Counted from the first letter of the stretch, positions 17,271-26,035 are shown. The stretch: DNA of 64,000 nucleotides from JALZKA01 sp963701205 (GCA_963701205.1 OY969575.1:2046001-2110000), one strand, 5' to 3'. Numbers and translations are program-made. The notes: generated from the sequence alone by a model not told the origin.

Positions 17271-17660
17271 TCAGTCCTTGACCTCGCGACCATCGCGACC
17301 GACGTAGCCGCCCTTGGCGCCGACGATCACATAGACCGCGTCATCGTCGCCGACGTTGGATAGTCGCCGATGGGTCGCTGCCGCAACCCGTGCGAGCCCG
17401 CCGGCGCCTAGGACGTGTTTGGTCCCGTCGCCGAATTCGAACTCGAGCGTGCCCCGGTGGACGAAATAGAGCTCTTCCTGTTCATCGTGGTAATGGAAGT
17501 CGGTCACGTAGCCCGGGGGCATGACGATCGCATTGACGCCGAACTCCTCGACGTGCAGGTCCCGGCGGATCTTGCGAAATCCATAGCCGTCGCCAAGTCC
17601 GTCGAGTCCCGCGACCGTGTAGCCGTCGCCTGCGATTGGTTCATTTACTTGAGCGCTCAC
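17271..17660 (-). CDS. Cupin-domain protein
   Basis: 129-residue single-domain cupin. The metal-binding motif 1 is MPPGYVTDFHYHDEQEELYFVHRGTLEFEFGDG, with His-x-His and Glu ligands, and motif 2 is the weaker THRRLSNVGDDDAVYVIVG. Substrate is not known. The GTG at 17660 lies 7 nt after TAGGGT on the minus strand (17668-17673), so it is probably leaderless. It is divergent from serC across 46 bp and ends 4 bp from the convergent zinc-ribbon gene. Confidence 0.82.
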   Translation of the reverse strand: MSAQVNEPIAGDGYTVAGLDGLGDGYGFRKIRRDLHVEEFGVNAIVMPPGYVTDFHYHDEQEELYFVHRGTLEFEFGDGTKHVLGAGGLARVAAATHRRLSNVGDDDAVYVIVGAKGGYVGRDGREVKD

Positions 17661-17706
17661 GCCGCCAACCCTAGTACCTTCATCCGTCCGCTGTCAGCGC
17701 CTGAAT

Positions 17707-18843
17707 ATGACCGCCACTGAGACCCTGATACCAGCCAAACTGAAACCCTCCGACGGGCGCTTTGGCTCGGGACCTTCGCGGGTGCGCACCGAGGCAATCT
17801 CGGAGCTCGCCGATCGGGCGGGCGTCTTTGGCACCTCGCACCGACAAAAGCCGGTCAAGGACCTCGTTGCCGGCATCCGATCTGGCCTGGCCGATCTGTT
17901 CGGGATCGGAGACGGATACGAAGTCGTCCTTGCCAACGGTGGAACGACGGCCTTTTGGGATTCGGCCGCGGCATGCCTCGTCCGCGATCGCGCCCTGCAC
18001 CTGAGCTTTGGCGAGTTCTCCTCGAAGTTCGCGCGCGTCACGGCGGCGGCGCCCTTCCTGGCCGATCCGATTGTCATCGAGGCGCCTCCCGGCGACGCGC
18101 CTCAGCCCACGTCCGACCCTTCGGCTGACGTCCTGGCGTGGACGCATAACGAGACCTCGACCGGTGTCATCGCCCCAGTCGTCCGCCCTGAGGATGCGGG
18201 CGACGCACTGGTGCTGATCGACGCCACGTCCGCTGCCGGCGCCATGCCGCTCGACCCGACCCAGGCCGACGCTTACTACTTCGCCCCGCAGAAAGTGTTC
18301 GGGGCCGATGGCGGCATCTGGCTTGCGCTCCTGAGCCCGGCCGCGATCGCGCGCATCGCGGAGCTTGATGGGATCGCAGGACGCTGGCAGCCGCAGTTCC
18401 TTGCGCTCGCCACCGTCCTTGAAAATTCCCGCAAGGACCAGACCTACAACACGCCTGCAATCGGTTCCCTGATCCTGCTTGCCGACCAGATTGAGTGGAT
18501 GCTCGATGCCGGCGGGCTCGACTGGTGTGTTGAACGCTGCGCGAAGTCGTCGGCCCATCTCTACGGCTGGGCGGAGCATTCGGATTTCGCGACGCCGTTC
18601 GTCGCCTACGAGGCCAAGCGCTCACCGGTCGTGGGCACGATCGACTTTGACGAGGCTGTGGACGCGACGGCGATCGCGGCGACGCTTCGTGCCAACGGGA
18701 TTGTGGATACGGAGCCGTACCGCAAGCTCGGTCGCAACCAGTTGCGGATCGGCATGTTCCCTTCCGTCGACCCGGCCGATGTCGAAGCCCTGACGGCGTG
18801 CATCGACTGGGTGGTCGAGAATGTCGCGGAGGCGCGCCGATGA
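17707..18843 (+). CDS. serC: Phosphoserine aminotransferase
   Basis: 378-residue PLP enzyme converting 3-phosphohydroxypyruvate and glutamate to phosphoserine. The N-terminal FGSGPSRVRTEAISEL and FGTSHRQKPVKDLVAGIRSGLADLFGI are those of the actinobacterial SerC subtype, NGGTTAFWDSAA binds the cofactor phosphate, and the PLP Lys is in YYFAPQKVFGADGGIW. The C-terminal RIGMFPSVDPADVEALTACIDWV supports full length. It overlaps serA by ATGA, so the first two serine-biosynthesis steps are translationally coupled. Confidence 0.95.
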   Translation: MTATETLIPAKLKPSDGRFGSGPSRVRTEAISELADRAGVFGTSHRQKPVKDLVAGIRSGLADLFGIGDGYEVVLANGGTTAFWDSAAACLVRDRALHLSFGEFSSKFARVTAAAPFLADPIVIEAPPGDAPQPTSDPSADVLAWTHNETSTGVIAPVVRPEDAGDALVLIDATSAAGAMPLDPTQADAYYFAPQKVFGADGGIWLALLSPAAIARIAELDGIAGRWQPQFLALATVLENSRKDQTYNTPAIGSLILLADQIEWMLDAGGLDWCVERCAKSSAHLYGWAEHSDFATPFVAYEAKRSPVVGTIDFDEAVDATAIAATLRANGIVDTEPYRKLGRNQLRIGMFPSVDPADVEALTACIDWVVENVAEARR

Positions 18844-20411
18844 AGATCTTGGTCAACGAAAGGATTGCGGATTCAGGGATCGAGCTTCTGGCGAGTGACT
18901 TCGATGTCGAGCTCGGCTTCGATTGGGATCAGGCTGAGTTTGAGGCCCGGATAGGCGAGTTCGACGCGCTGATTGTCCGTTCGGCCACCCAGGTAACCGC
19001 CGATCTGATCGCGATGGCCACGAACCTGCGGGTTGTGGGGCGTGCGGGGACCGGGGTGGACAACGTCGATATGGCGGCGGCGTCGAAGCGCGGAATACTC
19101 GTCGTCAACGCGCCGGAGTCGAACTCCGTTGCCGCCGCCGAGCACACGCTGGCGCTGGCGCTGGCGCTCTGCCGCAATATCCCCCAGGCGCACAAGGCCC
19201 TCACCGCGGGTGATTGGGCCCGCGCGCGCTACGCCGGCAACGAGCTGTACGGCAAGACGTTGGGCGTGATCGGCTTTGGCAGGATCGGTCAGCTGGTGGC
19301 GCGTCGCGCGCAGGCGTTTGAGATGAAGGTCCTTGGGTTCGACAAGTTCGTCTCGACCGAGCGCTTTCGCGAGCTTGGCGTCGAAGGCTGTGAGACAACC
19401 GACGAGCTCTACGAGCAGGCGGACGTGCTCACGATTCATTTGCCGAAAACCCCGGACACGGTCAACTGGATCGACGCGACGGCGCTGACCCGCATGAAGG
19501 ACGGCGTACGAATCGTCAACTGCGCCAGGGGTGAGCTGATCGATTTGGACGCGCTTGTCGCGGGCCTCGAGTCCGGCAAGGTCGCCGGGGCCGCCTTGGA
19601 CGTTTTCCCGACGGAGCCGATGACCGAGCACCCGATCTTTTCCCGCGACGACGTGGTCGTTACGCCCCATCTGGGCGCTTCAACCGCGGAGGCCCAGGAC
19701 CGCGCCGGCGTCGACACCGCAGTGCAGGTACGTGCTGCGCTGACCGGGGGTGTTGTCACGAATGCTGTCAATCTCGGCGCGCCGCTGCCCGAGGCCGTGG
19801 CGCCGTTCGTCCGGCTCTGCCAGGACCTTGGCGCGCTGGCGCAGGGCTTGACCCCTGGTGGGGTCGATCGAGTCGAAGCGGAGTTCCGCGGCCGGATCGC
19901 GGAACACGACACCCGGGTTCTGGGGATCGCCGTCCTGGCCGGCGTCCTGCGCGGCCACACCGAAGAGCAGGTCAACCTTGTGAACGCGAGCAGCCTCGCA
20001 GAGGAGCGCGGGATCGAGCTGACCGAGATCAAGGACACCTCAAGCGAGGAGTTCACGGAACTCGTCACGGTGCGGACCGGACAGGGCGAAGGTGCTGTCG
20101 AAGTCGTCGGCACCGGAGTGGGGCCAAGCAACCTGCCTTACCTTGTCGGAGTCTGGGGGCAGAACTTTTACCTGCCCCTGGCCGAGCATCTCGCGGTCTT
20201 TCGCTACTCGGACCAGCCGGGAATGATCGGCCGCGTGGGAACCACCTTCGGCGAAGAGGGCGTGAACATCGTTTCGGCCGCCGTTGGCGCCGAGGGCGAT
20301 GGCGGCCGGGCTGTGATGGTCCTAACGACCGACGCCCCTGTATCCCAGGCCACGATCGACCGGATTCTCGAGATCGAGGGCTTCGCGGTGGGCCGCGCAA
20401 TCGACCTCTAG
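18840..20411 (+). CDS. serA: D-3-phosphoglycerate dehydrogenase
   Basis: 523-residue enzyme oxidising 3-phosphoglycerate, first step of serine synthesis. The substrate domain begins MKILVNERIADSGIELL. The Rossmann motif is LGVIGFGRIGQLVARRAQ, the catalytic Arg lies in VNCARGELIDLDAL, and the catalytic His is in VTPHLGASTAEAQDRAG. After about residue 310 come an intervening substrate-binding domain and a C-terminal ACT domain (FRYSDQPGMIGRVGTTFGEEGVNIVSAAVG), the long form known from mycobacteria, which is serine-feedback regulated there. The ATG at 18840 overlaps the serC stop. Confidence 0.96.
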   Translation: MKILVNERIADSGIELLASDFDVELGFDWDQAEFEARIGEFDALIVRSATQVTADLIAMATNLRVVGRAGTGVDNVDMAAASKRGILVVNAPESNSVAAAEHTLALALALCRNIPQAHKALTAGDWARARYAGNELYGKTLGVIGFGRIGQLVARRAQAFEMKVLGFDKFVSTERFRELGVEGCETTDELYEQADVLTIHLPKTPDTVNWIDATALTRMKDGVRIVNCARGELIDLDALVAGLESGKVAGAALDVFPTEPMTEHPIFSRDDVVVTPHLGASTAEAQDRAGVDTAVQVRAALTGGVVTNAVNLGAPLPEAVAPFVRLCQDLGALAQGLTPGGVDRVEAEFRGRIAEHDTRVLGIAVLAGVLRGHTEEQVNLVNASSLAEERGIELTEIKDTSSEEFTELVTVRTGQGEGAVEVVGTGVGPSNLPYLVGVWGQNFYLPLAEHLAVFRYSDQPGMIGRVGTTFGEEGVNIVSAAVGAEGDGGRAVMVLTTDAPVSQATIDRILEIEGFAVGRAIDL

Positions 20412-20492
20412 CGTCCGCGCCAGCAGGTCACCCAGCCGTCCGAGTTGGACACCCGGCGCCCGGTGCAACGGTCTGCCATACGCTTGCCCGCG

Positions 20493-21521
20493 ATGCGAGC
20501 CGTGGTGATAACAAAACACGGAGGTCCGGACGTCCTCCAGGTCCAGGACCGCCCCGAGCCCTCCCTTGCGCCCGGACAGGCGCGGATCATCGTCAAGGCG
20601 GCGGGCATCAACTTCGCCGACCTGATGGCCCGCTCGGGTGTCTATCCGGAGGCCCCGAAACCACCTTCGGTGGTGGGCTACGAGGTGGCAGGCACGGTCG
20701 AGTCCGTCGCCGACGACGTTGACGACCTTGCGGTTGGAGATCGCGTCATTGCCGGCACCCGCTTCGGCGGGTACGCCGAGATGGTCGCTGTTGACCGCAG
20801 CCAGATCCTGCCGTTGCCGGACTCGCTCAGCTTCGAGCAGGGCGCCTCGGTCGTCGTCAACTACACGACCGCGTACGCGGGCCTCGTGCTGATGGGCGGC
20901 CTACGAAAGGGCGATCGCATGTTGATCCACTCCGCGGCCGGGGGCGTCGGCATCGCGGCTCTTCAGGTCGGCAAGGAGATCGGTGCGGAGATGTACGGCA
21001 CGGCTTCCGCCGGCAAGCACGATGCGATCCGTGCCCAGGGCTGCCACCACCCGATCGATTACCGCACGGTTGACTTTGCCGCAGAGGTCGCACGCCTGAC
21101 CGATGACCAGGGCGTCGACGTCGTAATGGACGCCATCGGACCAACGAGCTTCAAGCGCAGCTATGCCTCGCTTCGCCAGGGCGGACGGCTGATCATGTTT
21201 GGTCTCTCTGAGGTCCAGACCGGCGACAAACGCAACCTCCCGGCTGTCATCAAGGGCTTTGTCCGGATGCCGATGGCGACGATGCCGTGGTGGAAGAGCC
21301 TGAGCGTGATGAACGAAAACAAGGGCATCTACGGCCTCAACATGTTGGGCTGGTGGGATCGCGAGGGCTTGGATCGCGTCCTTCCGCCGCTCCAAGCCGG
21401 CCTCGACTCGGGTGCCTTCGTGCCCGTTGTTGCCGAATCATTTTCCTTTGAGCAGGCCCCGGACGCCCATCGCTTCCTCGCGGATGCGAAGGGCATCGGC
21501 AAGGTCGTCCTGACGCCGTGA
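20493..21521 (+). CDS. Quinone-oxidoreductase/VAT1-like medium-chain reductase
   Basis: 342-residue zinc-independent MDR-family oxidoreductase. The N-terminal GroES-like domain (MRAVVITKHGGPDVLQVQDRPEP, AGINFADLMARSGVYPEAPKPPSVVGYEVAGTV) and the NADPH-binding motif IHSAAGGVGIAALQVGKEIGAEMYGTAS are clear, and no zinc-site Cys cluster is present. The long insertion after the cofactor domain (MPMATMPWWKSLSVMNENKGIYGLNMLGWW) resembles the VAT1 subgroup. Substrate unknown. The ATG at 20493 lies 8 nt after TACGCT (20479-20484), so a leaderless mRNA is likely. Confidence 0.85.
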   Translation: MRAVVITKHGGPDVLQVQDRPEPSLAPGQARIIVKAAGINFADLMARSGVYPEAPKPPSVVGYEVAGTVESVADDVDDLAVGDRVIAGTRFGGYAEMVAVDRSQILPLPDSLSFEQGASVVVNYTTAYAGLVLMGGLRKGDRMLIHSAAGGVGIAALQVGKEIGAEMYGTASAGKHDAIRAQGCHHPIDYRTVDFAAEVARLTDDQGVDVVMDAIGPTSFKRSYASLRQGGRLIMFGLSEVQTGDKRNLPAVIKGFVRMPMATMPWWKSLSVMNENKGIYGLNMLGWWDREGLDRVLPPLQAGLDSGAFVPVVAESFSFEQAPDAHRFLADAKGIGKVVLTP

Positions 21522-21532
21522 CGATCGCGCCC

Positions 21533-21560
21533 TTGACCACCGCCACCTGATTGGTACTCT
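21533..21560 (+). promoter_or_regulatory. Promoter of the leuL-leuA transcript
   Basis: A -35 TTGACC (21533-21538) and -10 TACTCT (21555-21560) are separated by 16 bp. The expected transcription start at about 21567 would leave the leader-peptide ATG at 21571 only a few nucleotides from the mRNA 5' end. Confidence 0.75.
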
Positions 21561-21570
21561 CAGCGAACCG

Positions 21571-21630
21571 ATGAGCCACCGGCTCGACACCCAGGCGCTT
21601 CTTCTTCTCCTCCCCCGCTGGGGGAGTTAA
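21571..21630 (+). CDS. leuL: leuA leader peptide with five consecutive Leu codons
   Basis: A 19-codon ORF, MSHRLDTQALLLLLPRWGS, lies between the leuA promoter and leuA. Codons 10-14 are CTT CTT CTT CTC CTC, the hallmark of a leucine-sensing attenuation peptide. The ATG sits about 10 nt after the -10 box, so its translation would start on a nearly leaderless 5' end. The ORF ends 67 nt before the leuA ATG. Its Leu codons 11-13 (21601-21609) can pair with the leuA Shine-Dalgarno sequence. Leader peptides rich in Leu before leuA are known in actinobacteria; this one was recognised from sequence only. Confidence 0.85.
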   Translation: MSHRLDTQALLLLLPRWGS

Positions 21631-21689
21631 CCGCCGGGCGGCGCGATAGCCGCGAGCAGCAAGATCATTCGGTAGCAGCAGAGAAGGAG
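21601..21689 (+). promoter_or_regulatory. leuA attenuator: Leu codons pair with the Shine-Dalgarno sequence
   Basis: CTTCTTCTC (21601-21609) can form nine continuous pairs, one a G-U, with GAGAAGGAG (21681-21689), the leuA ribosome-binding site. The helix would enclose two local hairpins: CTCCCCC/GGGGGAG with loop GCT (21610-21626), directly stacked on it, and GCGGC/GCCGC (21638-21653). No U-tract follows either hairpin, so the expected mode is control of translation initiation rather than intrinsic termination. A ribosome stalled at the Leu codons would keep the arm unpaired and leave leuA open. Confidence 0.65.
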
Positions 21690-21697
21690 CAAAAGCG

Positions 21698-23299
21698 ATG
21701 AGCGACGACGGGCCGGTCCCGATCCCACAGGCAAACAGGGTCGAGGTATTCGACACAACGCTGCGCGACGGCGAGCAATCCCCCGGGATCTCGCTGAACA
21801 CGCAGGAGAAGGTCGAGATCGCAACTCAGCTGGGGCGCCTTGGCGTTGATGTGATCGAGGCGGGATTCCCGATCACCTCGCCAGGCGACTTCGAGGCGGT
21901 CCAGGCGATTTCCCGGAGCGTCGAGGGTCCGATCATCTGTGGACTTGCCCGAACGCACAAAGCCGATATCGATGCGGCGTGGAACGCGATTCGCGATTCG
22001 GCCCGACCGAGGATCCACACCTTCGTCTCGACCTCTGACATCCACATCGAACATCAGCTTCAGACCGACCGCGAAGACGTGAAGGGCCAGGCCCGGGCCG
22101 CGGTGGCGATGGCCAAGGCCTACTGTCACGATGTCGAGTTCTCGCCCATGGACGCGACCCGGGCGGACGTTGATTACACCGCGGAGGTCTGCGCGATCGC
22201 GGTTGCGGAGGGCGCAACGGTCATCAACATCCCCGATACCGTCGGCTACACCACTCCCGAGGAGTACACGCGGTACTTGACCCGACTCTATGAGCTGGTT
22301 CCCGAGCTTCGCGACGTCTGCGTCTCGGTCCACTGCCACGATGATCTGGGCCTGGCCGTCGCCAACTCCTACGCCGGCTTGCTGGCCGGCGCCCGCCAAG
22401 TGGAGTGTGCCGTCAACGGACTGGGGGAGCGCGCAGGAAATTGCTCCCTGGAAGAGATCGTGATGTTGCTGCGAACGAGACGCGACGAACACGGGCTGGA
22501 TACCGCGCTCGATGCACGTGAGCTGGCGCGGACCTCCCGCATGGTTGCCCGTCTTTCCGGCTACGCGGTACCGCCCAACAAGGCGATCGTCGGCCGCAAC
22601 GCATTCGCGCACGAGTCCGGGATCCACCAGGACGGCGTACTCAAGGAGCGCACGACCTACGAGATCATGGACCCGACCCACGTGGGTCTCGAATCCAACT
22701 CGATCGTCCTCGGCAAGCATTCCGGGCGACACGCGCTGCGCGATGCGCTTGAGCAACTCGGCTTCAAGGTTGAAGGCGGGGCCCTGAATCAGGCCTTTAC
22801 GCGCTTCAAGGAGATCGCCGACAAGAAGAAGCAGGTGACGGCACTCGATCTCGAGGCGATCGTCTCCGACGAGATGCGCGAGCGCACGGACTCCTACGGA
22901 CTTGCGTGGTTTGAGGTTGAAGCGGGATCGCGACGTGAGCCGCTCGCGAAGGTTGCCGTGCGACTGCCGTCGGGCGATGAATCGATTGGCGAGGCAACGG
23001 GCGACGGGCCGGTGGACGCGATCTTTGGCGCGATCCGGTCGGCGATCCCGACGGAGTGCGAGCTCCGTCAGTTCACCGTGTCAGCGGTGACCGAGGGAGA
23101 GGACGCCCTGGGGCAGGTGACCGTGATGCTTCGCGCGCACGGTCGGCTTGCATCGGGTCAGGGCGTTGCCACTGACATCCTCGAAGCCTCCGCCCGCGCC
23201 TACGTTCGGGCCCTCTCGAATGCGCTCGATGGAGCCGCCGTGCGCGAAGCCGAGGGCCTGACCGCGGACGCCGTAGTCGAGCGAACGCCGGGGCCATAG
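21698..23299 (+). CDS. leuA: 2-Isopropylmalate synthase
   Basis: 533-residue enzyme condensing acetyl-CoA with 2-oxoisovalerate, committed step of leucine synthesis. The HMGL-like TIM barrel shows VEVFDTTLRDGEQSPGISLN, the metal-site VHCHDDLGLAVANSY and NGLGERAGNCSLEEIVMLL, then GRNAFAHESGIHQDGVLK. Residues from about 390 form the C-terminal allosteric domain for leucine feedback. The ATG at 21698 has a strong GAGAAGGAG 8 nt upstream. This contrasts with the many leaderless starts nearby and fits the attenuator, which sequesters that site. Confidence 0.96.
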   Translation: MSDDGPVPIPQANRVEVFDTTLRDGEQSPGISLNTQEKVEIATQLGRLGVDVIEAGFPITSPGDFEAVQAISRSVEGPIICGLARTHKADIDAAWNAIRDSARPRIHTFVSTSDIHIEHQLQTDREDVKGQARAAVAMAKAYCHDVEFSPMDATRADVDYTAEVCAIAVAEGATVINIPDTVGYTTPEEYTRYLTRLYELVPELRDVCVSVHCHDDLGLAVANSYAGLLAGARQVECAVNGLGERAGNCSLEEIVMLLRTRRDEHGLDTALDARELARTSRMVARLSGYAVPPNKAIVGRNAFAHESGIHQDGVLKERTTYEIMDPTHVGLESNSIVLGKHSGRHALRDALEQLGFKVEGGALNQAFTRFKEIADKKKQVTALDLEAIVSDEMRERTDSYGLAWFEVEAGSRREPLAKVAVRLPSGDESIGEATGDGPVDAIFGAIRSAIPTECELRQFTVSAVTEGEDALGQVTVMLRAHGRLASGQGVATDILEASARAYVRALSNALDGAAVREAEGLTADAVVERTPGP

Positions 23300-23300
23300 C

Positions 23301-24050
23301 GTGGGTTCGCTCGACGGCCGCAAAGTGCTGATCACGGGCGCATCGTCGGGGATCGGCGAGGCGACGGCAACCGCGATCGTGGCCGCGGGTGGCGCTGTCG
23401 CGCTCGGGGCCAGGCGCAAGGATCGCCTCGAAGATCTCGCTGCCAGCCTGACCGCTAACGGCGGCACGGCGGTTGCGATCGAAGCGGATGTCGCAGACGA
23501 GTCTCAGGCGAACGCACTCGTCGCCCAGGCGAACGCAGAACTTGGCGGCCTCGACGGATTGATCAACAACGCGGGCGTGATGCTCCTCGGCCTGATTCAG
23601 GGTGCCGAGACCGAGGAATGGCGACGGATGATCGACGTCAACCTGCTCGGCCTTCTCTATTGCACTCATGCCGCCGTGCCCGTGATGCGGGATGGGGGCG
23701 GGGGCGACATCGTCAACGTGTCCTCCGTCGCGGGGCGAACGGCTGCAATGGGAACCGCCGTCTACAACATGACCAAATGGGGCGTCACCGGCTTCTCCGA
23801 GGCGCTTCGCCAGGAAGGGGCCCACATCGGGATTCGGGTCACCTGCGTGGAACCAGGGTTCGTCGATACGGAACTTCAGGGTCACAACACGAATCCGATG
23901 GTCGTCGATCGCATCGAACAGATGCGGGAGGCGACTGGCAAGGTGTTGGAGGCGGCCGATATCGCCAACGCGGTCGTGTACTCGCTTGCGCAGCCAAAGC
24001 ATGTCTCGATCAACGAGGTTCTCGTTCGCCCCAGTGGCCAAACCCGTTAG
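23301..24050 (+). CDS. Short-chain dehydrogenase/reductase
   Basis: 249-residue classical SDR. The cofactor motif is LITGASSGIGEATATAIV, the structural motif NNAGVMLLG, and the catalytic tetrad is represented by NVSSVAGRTAAMGTAVYNMTKWG with Ser, Tyr and Lys. The Arg after the first strand (GARRKDRLEDLA) favours NADP(H). Substrate unknown. The GTG at 23301 comes 1 nt after the leuA stop, so the gene is probably co-transcribed with leuA. It ends 32 bp before the XRE-cupin gene. Confidence 0.9.
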   Translation: MGSLDGRKVLITGASSGIGEATATAIVAAGGAVALGARRKDRLEDLAASLTANGGTAVAIEADVADESQANALVAQANAELGGLDGLINNAGVMLLGLIQGAETEEWRRMIDVNLLGLLYCTHAAVPVMRDGGGGDIVNVSSVAGRTAAMGTAVYNMTKWGVTGFSEALRQEGAHIGIRVTCVEPGFVDTELQGHNTNPMVVDRIEQMREATGKVLEAADIANAVVYSLAQPKHVSINEVLVRPSGQTR

Positions 24051-24059
24051 TTAGGACAA

Positions 24060-24079
24060 CCGTACGTGATAACGTACGG
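24060..24079. promoter_or_regulatory. Inverted repeat overlapping the -10 of the XRE-cupin gene
   Basis: Arms CCGTACGT (24060-24067) and ACGTACGG (24072-24079) are perfect complements around GATA. A -10-like TAACGT (24070-24075) lies within it, 7 nt before the GTG start at 24083. A protein bound here would block the promoter, so autoregulation by the adjacent helix-turn-helix protein is the simplest reading. Confidence 0.65.
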
Positions 24080-24082
24080 CGG

Positions 24083-24664
24083 GTGAGCGGAGTCAGCACG
24101 GAAAACGGTGCGGTTGGGATGCGCGTCAAGTCGCTGCGCGATTCGATGAGCCTCTCGCTGCGCGACCTGGCCCAGCGCTCCGGGGTCTCGGCGCCGATGC
24201 TTTCGCAGGTCGAGCGCGGGGAGACCAGCCCGACGCTCGCGGTCGCCGGCAAGATCGCGGCTGGCCTCGAACTCAGCCTCTCGCAGTTGCTTCGTCTTGA
24301 CGAGGCCCAACACGTGGTTGTTGTCGAACAGGGGACCGGGCGCTCGCGCCGTCGGGGCGGCCACAGCGTCGAAGAGTTGACGCCGCCGCTGCCGGGCCAG
24401 CGCGCCGATGTCTCACGCCACGTGCTTGACCCAGGTGCCGCAACCGGCGGCGCTGCGGATCCGCCGATGCACGAGCCCGGGGCTCGCGAGACGGCGTTGA
24501 TCCTCAGGGGCTCACTGACGCTGGTCGTGGACGGGGAGGACCGCGACCTAGCTGCAGGCGACAGCGTTACCTTCGATGCCGACCTGCCGCACCACTTTGA
24601 GAATCGTGGCCAGACCGAGACCGAGTTCGTCGCCGTGGTCGCCGCGGGGCTGAGGAGGAGCTGA
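24083..24664 (+). CDS. XRE-family regulator with cupin domain
   Basis: 193-residue transcription factor. The helix-turn-helix is MRVKSLRDSMSLSLRDLAQRSGVSAPMLSQVERGETSPTLAVAGKIAAGLELSLSQL (about residues 13-70). The C-terminal cupin (PPMHEPGARETALILRGSLTLVVDGEDRDLAAGDSVTFDADLPHHFENRG) probably binds a small ligand. GTG at 24083 is favoured by the promoter spacing; ATG at 24119 is the alternative. Its position between leuA-SDR and leuCD, its own operator, and 3 bp to leuC suggest it controls the leuCD-MT-leuB transcript, which is inference. Confidence 0.88.
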   Translation: MSGVSTENGAVGMRVKSLRDSMSLSLRDLAQRSGVSAPMLSQVERGETSPTLAVAGKIAAGLELSLSQLLRLDEAQHVVVVEQGTGRSRRRGGHSVEELTPPLPGQRADVSRHVLDPGAATGGAADPPMHEPGARETALILRGSLTLVVDGEDRDLAAGDSVTFDADLPHHFENRGQTETEFVAVVAAGLRRS

Positions 24665-24667
24665 CCG

Positions 24668-26032
24668 ATGGACAGGACGATGTTCGCGAAGATCTGGGAC
24701 GCCCATCAGGTGGCTGAGGGGCTGATCTACATCGACCTCCACCTGGTCCACGAGGTCACTTCGCCGCAAGCGTTCGACGGCCTGCGCCTTGCGGACCGCA
24801 AGCTGCGTCGCCCCGACAAGACCGTCGCTACGGCGGATCACAACGTCCCGACTGACGGCACGCCCATCGCGCGGATGATCGCCGACGAGCTTTCCCGCAA
24901 GCAGGTCGAGACGCTTGAGGCAAACTGCGCCGAGTTCGGGATCCCCGTTTTCTCGCTCGGCTCCGAGCGACAGGGCATCGTGCACGTGATCGGGCCTGAG
25001 ATCGGCCTGACCCAGCCCGGGATGACGATCGTCTGCGGGGACAGCCACACGTCAACTCACGGGGCCTTTGGCGCGCTCGCCTTCGGGATCGGCACGTCCG
25101 AGGTGGAGCACGTCCTGGCGACGCAATGTTTGGGCCAAAAGCGGCCAAGGACGATGCGCATCAACTACTCCGGCACGCTCGGGGACGGTGTGGTCGCCAA
25201 GGACCTGATCCTCGCGACGATTGGGCGACTCGGGACGGGTGGGATGGTCGGCTACGCGGTTGAGTACGCGGGTGAGACGATCCGCGGACTGACGATGGAG
25301 AGCCGGATGACCATCTGCAATATGACGATCGAAGGCGGCGGCCGCGCGGGGATGATCGCCCCCGACGAGACAACGTTCGAGTGGATCGAAGGGCGCCTGG
25401 CCGCGCCTGCGGATTTCGAGGCCGCCGTCGAGCGCTGGCGCGCTGTGCCGAGCGACGCGGGCGCGGAATTCGACTCCGAGATCCACATGGACGCCACCGA
25501 GGTTGCGCCAATGGTGACCTGGGGAACGACGCCGGGCCAAGTGGTCCAGGTGACTGGGGCGGTTCCGGCTCCCGAGACCGATGCCCAGGAGCGCGCCCTG
25601 CGCTACATGGATCTGGCCCCGGGAACACCCATCGGGGAAATCGCCCTGGACCGGGTGTTCATCGGATCCTGCACCAACTCCAGGATCCAGGATCTGCGGG
25701 AGGCCGCGTCGGTCGTCGAAGGCCGCAAGGTGGCGGCGAGCGTTGCCGCGATGGTCGTTCCCGGCTCAGCCCAGATCAAGGAACAGGCCGAGGCCGAGGG
25801 GCTTGACCAGATCTTCCGTGCCGCGGGCTTCGATTGGCGCTCGGCGGGATGCTCGATGTGCCTGGGGATGAATCCGGACATCCTGAGCGAAGGCGAGCGT
25901 TGCGCGTCAACCTCGAACCGCAACTTCGAGGGCCGTCAGGGCAAGGGTGGGCGCACCCACCTGGTCAGCCCCAAGATGGCCGCCGCCGCCGCAATCGAGG
26001 GCCGGTTCGTCGATATCAGGGAATGGGCATAG
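24668..26032 (+). CDS. leuC: 3-Isopropylmalate dehydratase large subunit
   Basis: 454-residue aconitase-family subunit that, with LeuD, isomerises 2- to 3-isopropylmalate through 2-isopropylmaleate. The [4Fe-4S] cysteines are in FIGSCTNSRIQDL and in CSMCLGMNPDIL; other signatures are ATADHNVPTDG, VCGDSHTSTHGAFGALAFGIGTSEVEHVLATQ and STSNRNFEGRQGKGGRTHLVSP. The ATG at 24668 has GAGGAGGAG-like sequence about 8 nt upstream that overlaps the end of the XRE-cupin gene. Confidence 0.97.
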   Translation: MDRTMFAKIWDAHQVAEGLIYIDLHLVHEVTSPQAFDGLRLADRKLRRPDKTVATADHNVPTDGTPIARMIADELSRKQVETLEANCAEFGIPVFSLGSERQGIVHVIGPEIGLTQPGMTIVCGDSHTSTHGAFGALAFGIGTSEVEHVLATQCLGQKRPRTMRINYSGTLGDGVVAKDLILATIGRLGTGGMVGYAVEYAGETIRGLTMESRMTICNMTIEGGGRAGMIAPDETTFEWIEGRLAAPADFEAAVERWRAVPSDAGAEFDSEIHMDATEVAPMVTWGTTPGQVVQVTGAVPAPETDAQERALRYMDLAPGTPIGEIALDRVFIGSCTNSRIQDLREAASVVEGRKVAASVAAMVVPGSAQIKEQAEAEGLDQIFRAAGFDWRSAGCSMCLGMNPDILSEGERCASTSNRNFEGRQGKGGRTHLVSPKMAAAAAIEGRFVDIREWA

Positions 26033-26035
26033 GGC

